Below, in pieces: positions 1 to 5,870 of a DNA stretch of 8,763 nt. Both the position numbers and the translations under genes were made by a program. This stretch comes from JBMNTQ01 sp050945815 (GTDB lineage Bacteria > Bacillota > Clostridia > Christensenellales > JBMNTQ01), in assembly GCA_050945815.1 (NCBI GenBank), contig JBMNTQ010000080.1, positions 1 through 8,763 of the forward strand, in the 5' to 3' direction. Under the pieces are notes generated by a model. The model did not search any database. It was given only the letters and a program-made list of their open reading frames with translations, and was not told the DNA's origin. Position 1 is the stretch's first letter; the number at the start of each line of letters is the position of its first letter.

Positions 1-170
1 GTATAGTCTGTTATAGGGGAGACTTCATTAAATACTTCCCTTAAATCTTCCTCCAAAAACCTTTTGTAGGAATTTTTCTGGATCTCGATTAAATTAGGCA
101 TCTCCAAAACCTCTTCAATTCTGGAGAAACTCATCCTCTTACGTCTGCCCATTTCTATCTCATGGACCAT
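1..170 (-). CDS. rpoB: DNA-directed RNA polymerase subunit beta, N-terminal fragment
   Basis: This is the beginning of the beta subunit of RNA polymerase, which forms half of the catalytic cleft and is the target of rifamycins. Only the first 56 codons are present; the rest lies beyond the left edge. The translation contains RKRMSFSRIEEVLEMPNLIE and then EVFNEVSPITDY, the hallmark RpoB N-terminus (RxSFs-x-ipeVLemPNLIEiQ...SY..FL...LrEvF..isPI.DyT). The ATG at 168-170 is chosen because AGGGGTG lies 5 bases upstream of it; a second in-frame ATG six codons on has no such site. The gene has its own promoter about 170 bases upstream and is not preceded by rplL, the usual neighbour. Identity is very secure; only length and completeness are unknown. 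Confidence 0.93.
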   Translation of the reverse strand, partial: MVHEIEMGRRKRMSFSRIEEVLEMPNLIEIQKNSYKRFLEEDLREVFNEVSPITDY

Positions 171-331
171 AACTTCACCCCTATCTATGAATTACCCATC
201 ACAAAAGTTACAAAAAGGCATAAATTACCTAAATGCAGTATTCCCCGAAAACCAATCCTACAAACGTTCCCGGGCAAACACATTCAAGCTAAAATTGGGT
301 ACAATACCGCATCTTATCCATACCAATGCAG
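171..331 (-). other. rpoB 5' leader (untranslated region)
   Basis: This is the predicted untranslated leader of the rpoB mRNA, about 160 nt, inferred from the strong promoter immediately upstream (transcription start estimated near 331). It ends with the rpoB SD (AGGGGTG). Reading the minus strand, a possible stem pairs CCCGGGAA with UUUUCGGG (8 pairs, two G-U, loop about 15 nt), and ACTGCATT occurs twice as a direct repeat (near 325-332 and 232-239). Two start-to-stop frames, 289-321 and 185-283, lack SD sequences. I see no run of U after a strong hairpin, so no attenuator is evident, and no known riboswitch or ribosomal-protein leader is recognised. The leader's existence is inference from the promoter call. 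Confidence 0.5.
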
Positions 332-337
332 TTTAAC

Positions 338-366
338 ATTATATCATCCATATAACGGCTTGTCAA
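338..366 (-). promoter_or_regulatory. Consensus sigma-A promoter for rpoB
   Basis: On the minus strand the -35 box is TTGACA (361-366) and the -10 box is TATAAT (338-343), separated by exactly 17 bases. The three bases before the -10 are TGA, giving an extended -10 (TGnTATAAT). Both hexamers match consensus perfectly. The expected transcription start is near 331. The site lies in the 248-base gap between yacL and rpoB and points at rpoB. Confidence 0.85.
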
Positions 367-418
367 TCAACTTTCCCTCCGTATTTTTCCATTCCATCCT
401 ACCTTCCAACAACCGCCC

Positions 419-1528
419 CTAGGACAGCCTCGCAAAAATCATACGTCCCGCTGCCGTCTGCAACACCGAGGTCACCACCACATCGGTTTCCGCACCCAAA
501 AGACTGCGGCCGCCTTCCACCACGATCATGGTGCCGTCCTCCAGATACGCCAGTCCTTGTCCAGTCTCCTTCCCCTCCTTCACCACTTTCACGCGCATCT
601 CCTCCCCGGGCAACGCCACGGGCTTGACAGCATTTGCTAATTCGTTAATATTCAAAACCTGGATGCCCTGCACAGCAGCCACCTTGTTCAGGTTAAAATC
701 ATTGGTCACAACAACGCCGCCCAAATCCTGGGCCAGCTTCAATATCTTATTGTCTACTTCCCGAATATCATCATAGTCCGTCTCCTCCACCACCACGCGC
801 AAGTCCGGTTCCTTTTGCAGGCTGTTTAAAACGTCCAGCCCCCGCCGCCCCCGGTTGCGTTTCAAAACATCCGGCGAATCCGCAATATGCCGCAGCTCCT
901 GCAAAACAAAAGCCGGCACCACCAGCGTCCCCTCCACAAAGCCGGTTTTACAAATATCTAAAATCCGGCCGTCAATCACCACATTCGTGTCCAGTATTTT
1001 GTGCGGCGTGTTGCGCGCAGCTCGGTCTTCTTCCTCTTTCTCCCGTCCGCCGCTGCGGCGAAATATAAAATTCGCTATCTCGCGACGCCGCTTCACAGCC
1101 AGGTTCCAGCCCAAATCTCCCAAAACCAAGTAAACCACCAGCCCCACAGAAAACTCCAGCCACCGGATAGAGGATATAATTCCCCGGAACAAGGTCGTTA
1201 TCAGAAAAGCCACAATCAGGCCCGTAATCAAGCCCACGGTTCCAATCACCATATCCTCCGCAGGCATCGAGCGCATCTTCGTCTCCAGCTTTGCACGCAC
1301 AGAAGCAATGCCGCTTAGAATCCGGCCGGAAAACGCAAGGAACACCAGTCCGAAAACCAGAGCGGCAACAACATATATTGCAACACTGACCCAATGATAA
1401 AGATCCGTAAATGGGTTTAGAATATTAAAATAAAGTAGCGTTTCAAAGATCAGCATCGTCAGAGCCAATCCAAGCAACGCTCCAAAAACTCCAATTAAAA
1501 AGCGAAAAAACCTCGTCCGAAAACTCAT
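419..1528 (-). CDS. yacL: Membrane-anchored PIN-TRAM domain protein, YacL family
   Basis: A 369-residue integral membrane protein with a cytoplasmic putative ribonuclease. Residues 1-142 hold about four hydrophobic segments (roughly 8-35, 46-66, 93-113 and 120-140), followed by a charged linker (residues 146-172). The PIN domain begins at HKILDTNVVIDGR (about 176-188). The acidic residues expected for metal binding are visible as D180, E211 (LQELRHIAD), D259 (EVDNKIL) and D277 (VTNDFNLN), so the active site looks intact. A C-terminal TRAM-like RNA-binding segment spans about 306-365. Family length is typical (about 360). The ATG start has GGAGG five bases upstream. It lies 32 bases after carD with no terminator between, so the two are probably co-transcribed; carD-yacL pairs are common in Firmicutes, usually followed by ispD, which is absent here. 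The RNA substrate of this family is not established to my knowledge. Confidence 0.88.
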   Translation of the reverse strand: MSFRTRFFRFLIGVFGALLGLALTMLIFETLLYFNILNPFTDLYHWVSVAIYVVAALVFGLVFLAFSGRILSGIASVRAKLETKMRSMPAEDMVIGTVGLITGLIVAFLITTLFRGIISSIRWLEFSVGLVVYLVLGDLGWNLAVKRRREIANFIFRRSGGREKEEEDRAARNTPHKILDTNVVIDGRILDICKTGFVEGTLVVPAFVLQELRHIADSPDVLKRNRGRRGLDVLNSLQKEPDLRVVVEETDYDDIREVDNKILKLAQDLGGVVVTNDFNLNKVAAVQGIQVLNINELANAVKPVALPGEEMRVKVVKEGKETGQGLAYLEDGTMIVVEGGRSLLGAETDVVVTSVLQTAAGRMIFARLS

Positions 1529-1560
1529 AAATCCCTCCCCCGCCTACACCAAACGCACCC

Positions 1561-2043
1561 TTAACCGCAGATTATGCTGTCAATCAGGTCGCTCAGCTCC
1601 GATTCGTCCTTTTCGCTGACCAACATCATTTCGCTCAGCAAAATCTGGCGGGCGTTGCCCAACATTTTACGTTCACCGGTAGACAGTCCCTTCCGGTTCT
1701 CTCGCAGCGTCAAGTTTTTCACCACTTCCGCCGTGTCAAAGATACAACCACTGCGCATTTTATCCAGGTTCTCGCGATAGCGCTTATTCCAGTTGTCAGA
1801 GCAAGGGTCCTCCTCCTCCGACAGTTTCTCTATCACCAAGGCATATTCCTGCATCGTAATCACATTACGCAATCCAACGCCCTCAATGTTGTCCATGGGA
1901 ACCATCACTTTCATATCCCCGATTGGAAAATGCAAAACATAATAGCGTCGGCTATCCCCGTTCTGAGTTTCTCGTTCTTCAATTGCCTCGATCACGCCCG
2001 CACCATGCATGGGGTATGACACTAGGTCACCGATCGAATACAC
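1561..2043 (-). CDS. carD: CarD/CdnL-family RNA polymerase-binding transcription regulator
   Basis: CarD-family proteins bind the beta subunit of RNA polymerase and the upstream edge of the transcription bubble, altering open-complex stability, often at rRNA and housekeeping promoters. The N-terminal RNA polymerase interaction domain (about residues 1-60) carries the family start YSIGDLVSYPMHGAG. The C-terminal helical DNA-binding part (about 65-155) contains NWNKRYRENLDKM, with the conserved tryptophan (W85) that wedges into the bubble in mycobacterial CarD, then GLSTGERKMLGNARQILLSE, typical of the family. Start choice: the frame extends to an ATG at 2065-2067, but that codon sits on the expected start of the nearer promoter and has no good SD. 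GTG at 2041-2043 has GGGGGTG six bases upstream and gives the canonical N-terminus and a 160-residue protein. It heads the carD-yacL unit and is divergent from the small cysteine-rich gene. Confidence 0.88.
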   Translation of the reverse strand: MYSIGDLVSYPMHGAGVIEAIEERETQNGDSRRYYVLHFPIGDMKVMVPMDNIEGVGLRNVITMQEYALVIEKLSEEEDPCSDNWNKRYRENLDKMRSGCIFDTAEVVKNLTLRENRKGLSTGERKMLGNARQILLSEMMLVSEKDESELSDLIDSIICG

Positions 2044-2049
2044 AATACA

Positions 2050-2056
2050 CACCCCC
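2050..2056 (-). promoter_or_regulatory. Ribosome binding site deciding the carD GTG start
   Basis: GGGGGTG on the minus strand lies six bases before GTG (2041-2043). The alternative upstream ATG codons at 2062-2067 lack a comparable site, which supports the shorter CarD protein. Confidence 0.6.
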
Positions 2057-2073
2057 AAATTCATCATACTTCT

Positions 2074-2102
2074 AATATAACGAAAATTTAGGTGTTTGTC
2101 AA
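2074..2102 (-). promoter_or_regulatory. carD promoter, proximal (P2)
   Basis: Minus-strand TTGACA (2097-2102), a 17-base spacer and TATATT (2074-2079). The -35 is perfect and the -10 differs from consensus at one position. The expected start near 2067 leaves a leader of about 24 nt before the GTG start of carD. Confidence 0.75.
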
Positions 2103-2111
2103 TAAATTAGT

Positions 2112-2141
2112 ATTCTACCATACCTCATTCTCGTATGTCAA
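2112..2141 (-). promoter_or_regulatory. carD promoter, distal (P1)
   Basis: Minus-strand TTGACA (2136-2141), an 18-base spacer ending in TGG, and TAGAAT (2112-2117); the TGn gives an extended -10. It lies about 38 bases upstream of the proximal promoter, forming a tandem pair. The expected start is near 2105. Confidence 0.7.
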
Positions 2142-2188
2142 CAAGGTATTTGCATTCTGCATGATCCCCGTCTTTTGTCCCAGAGCTG

Positions 2189-2218
2189 TTTACAAACAAT
2201 TTGTCCAGCCAATATAAT
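2189..2218 (+). promoter_or_regulatory. Promoter for the small cysteine-rich gene
   Basis: Plus-strand TTTACA (2189-2194), an 18-base spacer and TATAAT (2213-2218). The predicted start is near 2225, giving a leader of about 23 nt that contains the SD AAGGAGGT (2233-2240). The promoter is divergent from the two carD promoters in the same 204-base gap. Confidence 0.65.
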
Positions 2219-2247
2219 AAAGCCGTAACCATAAGGAGGTAGCGTCC

Positions 2248-2637
2248 GTGAGTATGTTGTATGATTTCCAAAACCTGGTAGACAATACCATCACCCGCAA
2301 CCGCAATCTGCTGGATATCCTAACCAAGTCCCAAGACAGTAACGCCCGCGTCAACCGGATGGTGGCCAAAGTCATCACCCATTGCGGCTGCATACATCCT
2401 GAATCCCACAAACAGCCGTCCTCCCCAGGCAACCCCTACCTGCTGTACGGCTGCTGTTTCGACGAACAGCTCAGCGGCTGTCTCTGCGACCGATGCCGCA
2501 GCCGCATCGAGCAGAGCCTAGGCGACCACCTCTTCTACCTTGCGGCGCTGTGCAACGCCCTGGGCCTCACCCTCTCGGGCGCCCTGCAAAAAGAGCAAGA
2601 TCAATTAACCACCCTAGGGCGCTTCCATCTAAAATAG
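2248..2637 (+). CDS. Small cysteine-rich conserved protein with MazG-like C-terminal helix, function unknown
   Basis: A 129-residue soluble protein and the only plus-strand gene here. The GTG start is supported by an ideal SD (AAGGAGGT, 7 bases upstream); the in-frame ATG two codons later would be 13 bases away. The N-terminal third is helical and polar (QNLVDNTITRNRNLLDILTK, SNARVNR). The centre has a CGC motif (C46, C48), C69-C70, and CLCDRC (C78, C80, C83), a pattern that could bind a metal such as zinc. The C-terminal part GDHLFYLAALCNALGLTL resembles the last helices of MazG-like nucleotide pyrophosphohydrolases, ending in TTLGRFHLK. From memory, similar proteins of about 130 residues are widespread in Clostridia and are often labelled DUF1573 or MazG-like; I cannot verify that assignment. 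No signal peptide or membrane segment is seen. It has its own promoter, converges on rodA and is divergent from carD. No function is claimed. Confidence 0.72.
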   Translation: MSMLYDFQNLVDNTITRNRNLLDILTKSQDSNARVNRMVAKVITHCGCIHPESHKQPSSPGNPYLLYGCCFDEQLSGCLCDRCRSRIEQSLGDHLFYLAALCNALGLTLSGALQKEQDQLTTLGRFHLK

Positions 2638-2667
2638 CACGCCCAAAGCCCCCAATCATTCCCCGGG

Positions 2668-2707
2668 AAATATAGTCCGCAGCGCAGAATACCTGCGGGC
2701 TATATTT
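2668..2707. terminator. Bidirectional stem-loop terminator between the cysteine-rich gene and rodA
   Basis: A 15-base inverted repeat: left arm AAATATAGTCCGCAG (2668-2682), right arm CTGCGGGCTATATTT (2693-2707), with one G-T mismatch/wobble and a 10-base loop. The A/T-rich outer stem gives a U-rich 3' side on either strand, as in intrinsic terminators serving convergent genes. The right arm overlaps the rodA stop codon (2700-2702), so on the minus strand the hairpin starts inside the last codons of rodA. The U run is short, so efficiency is uncertain. Confidence 0.65.
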
Positions 2708-3905
2708 TGCTGTCCATCAGTCGGTCCGAAGGGTCCACATACATCCGCCGCCGCTGTACGGGAAGCCGCCGCATAGCGACATTCTGCACCAACCCTAGGG
2801 CCAGCATGTTAGTCAGCATACTCGAACCCCCATAACTGACAAAGGGCAACGGAATTCCGGTAACCGGCATAATGCCCATCACCATGGCAATGTTCTCGAA
2901 AACATGGAACATCAGCATAGAAACAACACCAATGATAATATAGCTGCCGTAACGGTCCTTGGCGCTCCACGCCAGCGAGATAAACCGAATAATCAGCAGC
3001 GCATACAACACAATCAGCACCAGCCCGCCAATAAAGCCAAAGGTTTCAATCGAAACCGAGAAAATAAAATCGGTCTGCTGCTCCGGCAAAAAGCCTAGCT
3101 GGCTCAATGTCCCTTCGGAAAAAATCCCCTTGCCGGAAATCCCGCCGGAAGCGATCACCTGCTTCGAGCGGTCTACCTGCATGCCCGCCCCCACTGTTCC
3201 GGCCTCCTGGTTCAAAAACGAGAAAATGCGGTTCTTCTGCCAATCCGCCATGAGGAAATAATAGGCAATTACACCGCCGCCCACAGAAACCCCCAGCAAA
3301 ATCAAAATTATTTTCACGCTCAATCGAGCCACAAACAAAATGCCCACTGCAATAGCAATATACACCACAGCAGTCCCCCAGTCCGGCTGCAGCATCACCA
3401 GCGCCACCGGCACCGCTACATACAGAAAAATCGGCACAATATCCCGAAAGCTCTGAATGCCCGTCCCTGGATTCGAACGATCGGCAACCACTTTCGCCAG
3501 CACGATCACCATCGATATCTTGGCAAGCTCAGACGGCTGAAATCCCCGGCCGCCAATCGTAAACCAGCCCTGGGTTCCCCGAGATACCGTACCCAATATC
3601 AGCACCGCAACCAACAGCCCCACCGAAACCCAGTAAATAATCCGATACAGCTCCCCATAAGTCTGATAGTCAAACAAAGAGATAGCCACCATACCGATAA
3701 GCCCCAGCACAAACCAGGCCACCTGCAACGCCAGCGTCTCCAAATCCAGGTTCGCCAAAAGGCCGGAAAGCCCCGACACCTCCCCATTGTTAGGCTGCGC
3801 CGTGGCATTTGCCAACACCAGCAACCCATATGTGAAAATCACACATACGATAGCCAGTGAGAAAAAATCAAATCTTTTAAACAGTCTCTTTTCAAATAAT
3901 TTCAT
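2700..3905 (-). CDS. rodA: Rod-shape SEDS-family peptidoglycan glycosyltransferase RodA
   Basis: RodA polymerises lipid II into glycan strands in the membrane, working with its cognate PBP2, here encoded four genes upstream. The 401-residue protein has about ten hydrophobic segments and the SEDS signatures TQGWFTIGG (about 111-119), FQPSELAK (122-129), LQPDWGTA (172-179), GGISGKG (254-260), LGFLPEQQTDFIF (270-282; D279 corresponds to the conserved aspartate thought to be catalytic) and PFVSYGGSS (354-362). The family is FtsW/RodA/SpoVE; RodA is preferred because of the mre/mrdA context. An in-frame TAG three codons upstream of the ATG limits any extension. The SD is poor: GGGGG lies about 15 bases upstream, unlike the well-spaced sites of minC, minD and minE. 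It ends the cluster, with a terminator overlapping its stop codon. Confidence 0.92.
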   Translation of the reverse strand: MKLFEKRLFKRFDFFSLAIVCVIFTYGLLVLANATAQPNNGEVSGLSGLLANLDLETLALQVAWFVLGLIGMVAISLFDYQTYGELYRIIYWVSVGLLVAVLILGTVSRGTQGWFTIGGRGFQPSELAKISMVIVLAKVVADRSNPGTGIQSFRDIVPIFLYVAVPVALVMLQPDWGTAVVYIAIAVGILFVARLSVKIILILLGVSVGGGVIAYYFLMADWQKNRIFSFLNQEAGTVGAGMQVDRSKQVIASGGISGKGIFSEGTLSQLGFLPEQQTDFIFSVSIETFGFIGGLVLIVLYALLIIRFISLAWSAKDRYGSYIIIGVVSMLMFHVFENIAMVMGIMPVTGIPLPFVSYGGSSMLTNMLALGLVQNVAMRRLPVQRRRMYVDPSDRLMDSKI

Positions 3906-4009
3906 TGTGCGCTACAGTTTCCCCCGCCGCAGATGGCCATCAAAACAGCCGCGGCCTATTCATCTCGCCCGGCCGGCGCACCGTCCCCGCCCAAGCCTCT
4001 GCCCATCCT
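3906..4009 (-). other. GC-rich gap between minE and rodA
   Basis: A 104-base gap, visibly more GC-rich than its flanks, with short palindromes CCGGCCGG (3969-3976), GCCGCGGC (3948-3955) and GATGGCCATC (3932-3941). GCCGC (3926-3930) can also pair with GCGGC (3951-3955). No promoter-like hexamers and no T-run terminator are seen. It may hold a processing or partial-termination structure ahead of rodA, or simply be diverged spacer. Confidence 0.35.
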
Positions 4010-4285
4010 CTACCGAGCCCTGCCCTTGGTCCCTAAAATTGGAATATCTGCCACCAATCGGGTGGTGCCCACAGGGCCTCTCTCCACGCTGGAAACGCTA
4101 ATCTCCATCCCAGCTTCGTCAATCTCCATATAGTTGGATATAACCTTAATCATATCGTTTTTCACCAATTCAATATACCTGGGCGAAACATTGACTCGGT
4201 CATGCACCAAAACCAGCTTCAGCCTGTCTTTCGCAACATTCTTGCTCTTCGCCTTCTTCTTTGCGCCAAAACCAAACAAACCCAT
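4010..4285 (-). CDS. minE: Cell division topological specificity factor MinE
   Basis: MinE stimulates the MinD ATPase at the membrane and drives the MinCD pattern that keeps the division inhibitor away from midcell. The 91-residue length is typical. The start MGLFGFG resembles the short N-terminal membrane-binding segment. Residues 18-30 (AKDRLKLVLVHDR) are the conserved MinD-contacting helix/strand, followed by SPRYIELVKNDMIKVISNYM and EISVSSVERG of the C-terminal dimerisation domain. The ATG has AAAGGGGTG seven bases upstream. It begins 27 bases after minD and is clearly in the same transcript. Presence of MinE argues for an oscillating or dynamic Min system rather than one relying only on DivIVA/MinJ. 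Confidence 0.93.
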   Translation of the reverse strand: MGLFGFGAKKKAKSKNVAKDRLKLVLVHDRVNVSPRYIELVKNDMIKVISNYMEIDEAGMEISVSSVERGPVGTTRLVADIPILGTKGRAR

Positions 4286-4312
4286 CTGTCGGCACCCCTT
4301 TCCAAGCTAAAT

Positions 4313-5107
4313 TCAGTTCTTGCCGAAAAACCTCTTAATTCTATCCAAAAAGCCGGTCGATTCCTCCAAGTCCAGCAGCGGTACGTCGTCCCCCACAATG
4401 CGCTTCACCACATTGCCATACGCCTTGCCTGCGCCATTGCTCTGGTTGGCCACAATCGGCTCGCCCAGGTTTGTGGAACGCAAAATATTCTCGTCGTCCG
4501 GTATGACACCAATCAAGTCAATCCCCAATATCTCCAATGTATCGTCGATGGTCATCATATCGCCCCGCTTAGCCATATCCGGCCGAAAACGGTTGATCAA
4601 AAGCTTGGTATCGTCAATCTCATTCGCCATCAGCATACCGATGATGCGGTCGGCGTCGCGCACAGAGGAAACCTCAGGAATCGTCACCACAATCGCCTGA
4701 TCCGCCCCTGCAATGGCATTCTTAAATCCCTGCTCAATGCCTGCCGGGCAATCCACCAAAATATAGTCAAACTGTTCCTTCAGCTTGTCCATCAAGTCCT
4801 TCATCTGCTCCGGCGTGACAGCGGTCTTATCTCGAGTCTGAGCGGCAGGCAGCAGAAAAAGCCCTTCATAGCGCTTGTCCCGAATCAAAGCCTGCTTCAA
4901 ACGGCACGTCCCCTCCACCACATCCACCAAATCATAGACAATGCGGTTTTCCAGCCCCATCACCACATCCAAGTTCCTCAGTCCAATATCCGTATCCACC
5001 AACACCACGCGCTTGCCGCCCAGTGCAAGTCCCGTACCCAAGTTCGCAGCAGTCGTAGTCTTGCCTACGCCGCCTTTTCCTGATGTGATGACGATTGCTA
5101 CGCCCAT
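4313..5107 (-). CDS. minD: Septum site-determining ATPase MinD
   Basis: MinD is a membrane-cycling ATPase of the ParA/MinD family that recruits MinC to the membrane and is released by MinE. The 264-residue protein shows the deviant Walker A KGGVGKTT (11-18, with the signature K11), switch I region VDTDIGLRNLD (37-47), Walker B DYILVDCPAGIE (114-125), and the C-terminal amphipathic membrane-targeting helix GFLDRIKRFFGKN (252-264). All key residues are present. The start ATG has AAGGGGG seven bases upstream. It lies 34 bases after minC and 27 before minE. Confidence 0.96.
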   Translation of the reverse strand: MGVAIVITSGKGGVGKTTTAANLGTGLALGGKRVVLVDTDIGLRNLDVVMGLENRIVYDLVDVVEGTCRLKQALIRDKRYEGLFLLPAAQTRDKTAVTPEQMKDLMDKLKEQFDYILVDCPAGIEQGFKNAIAGADQAIVVTIPEVSSVRDADRIIGMLMANEIDDTKLLINRFRPDMAKRGDMMTIDDTLEILGIDLIGVIPDDENILRSTNLGEPIVANQSNGAGKAYGNVVKRIVGDDVPLLDLEESTGFLDRIKRFFGKN

Positions 5108-5141
5108 CTTATTTCCCCCTTATTGTTATGAATCATTCCAA

Positions 5142-5810
5142 TCATTTGCTTCGCGAGCCCATCACCGGTTCAATGACAATCTCGCCGTCCTTAATACGGG
5201 CCAGCTCCGGATAATCCGGCATATCACCGTCCTCCGGGGAAATGGCTATCCGTCCGGCAATCCGCAGTTGAATCGGCCGCAGCTGATTAGCGGCCACCAC
5301 AGCCTTCTCATCACCGGCAGCGCCGGCCTGCGCCACACCGCGCAACACCCCCATCACGGCAATGCTGCCCCCGGCCACCAGCTCCGCACCAGGGTTCACA
5401 TCTCCTAAAACCACAATATCCCCGGCCGCTTCAATGCGCTGTCCGCTGCGCACCGTATAACATAAAAACGCAGCATTGGGCAGCTCCTTGTCCGGCGTCA
5501 GCCGTGGCCCCTCGCCTTGGGCAGGGGTCGGTTCGTCGCCGTCAAAAACCACGCCGCCCATCCCAAATTCATACAACAGCAAGCCTTCCAAGTCCAGCTT
5601 CTCATTTTCTGTCAGGCTCTTGCCGCTAATAAAAACCTTCATATTGGCAGTGTTGAAAAAGCTGCGCCGCGCTTGTAAAAGCCGGCTCAATTCCCCTCGC
5701 AGCTTTCCATAATCGGCCCCGCCGTCCAAAATAAGCTCCAGCGCGTCCTTCCTGCCCTTAAACGTCACAATTTCCCCCGGCATGAACCCCCATCCCTTCT
5801 CTTTACCCAA
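5142..5810 (-). CDS. minC: Septum site-determining protein MinC
   Basis: MinC blocks FtsZ polymerisation away from midcell when carried to the membrane by MinD. The N-terminal FtsZ-inhibitory domain starts at IVTFKGRKDALELIL. A short acidic/proline linker (about 90-108) leads to the C-terminal beta-helix dimerisation and MinD-binding domain with VRSGQRIEAAGD (120-131), VLGDVNPGAE (134-143) and GVLRGVAQAGAAGD (154-167), all diagnostic. Length (222 residues) is typical. Start choice is ambiguous: TTG at 5808-5810 has GGGGAGG seven bases upstream, while the in-frame ATG at 5781-5783 (213 residues, five residues before VTFKG) has only a G-run three bases away. I chose TTG on the SD. It is the first gene after the promoter at 5871-5899. 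Confidence 0.92.
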   Translation of the reverse strand: MGKEKGWGFMPGEIVTFKGRKDALELILDGGADYGKLRGELSRLLQARRSFFNTANMKVFISGKSLTENEKLDLEGLLLYEFGMGGVVFDGDEPTPAQGEGPRLTPDKELPNAAFLCYTVRSGQRIEAAGDIVVLGDVNPGAELVAGGSIAVMGVLRGVAQAGAAGDEKAVVAANQLRPIQLRIAGRIAISPEDGDMPDYPELARIKDGEIVIEPVMGSRSK

Positions 5811-5817
5811 ACAGCTG

Positions 5818-5824
5818 CCTCCCC
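5818..5824 (-). promoter_or_regulatory. Ribosome binding site supporting a TTG start of minC
   Basis: Minus-strand GGGGAGG, seven bases before TTG (5808-5810). The ATG nine codons downstream lacks an equally well-spaced site, so this SD is the main reason for the longer MinC. Confidence 0.55.
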
Positions 5825-5870
5825 ACTGGCCGCCATTCGCCCCCGTCTGTCGAAGGCTGCTATCTCTGTT

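Noticed and set aside
289..321. Ten-codon frame at the start of the rpoB leader (minus strand)
   Set aside because: No SD before the ATG and no run of regulatory codons, so it is too short to support.
162..422. Plus-strand open frame of 86 codons opposite the rpoB leader
   Set aside because: No SD, no recognisable domain, and it is antisense to a perfect promoter and leader of rpoB. It appears to be a chance frame.
972..1394. 140-codon minus-strand frame inside yacL
   Set aside because: Alternate frame of a gene with intact membrane segments and PIN motifs. Its composition is Cys/Gly-rich and it has no ribosome site.
3046..3243. Second minus-strand frame inside rodA
   Set aside because: Glycine/arginine-rich out-of-frame shadow. 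RodA motifs are continuous through this stretch.
4202..5083. 293-codon plus-strand frame opposite minD and minE
   Set aside because: MinD and MinE motifs are intact on the minus strand. The opposite frame has no domain or SD and has His/Leu/Gln-rich shadow composition.
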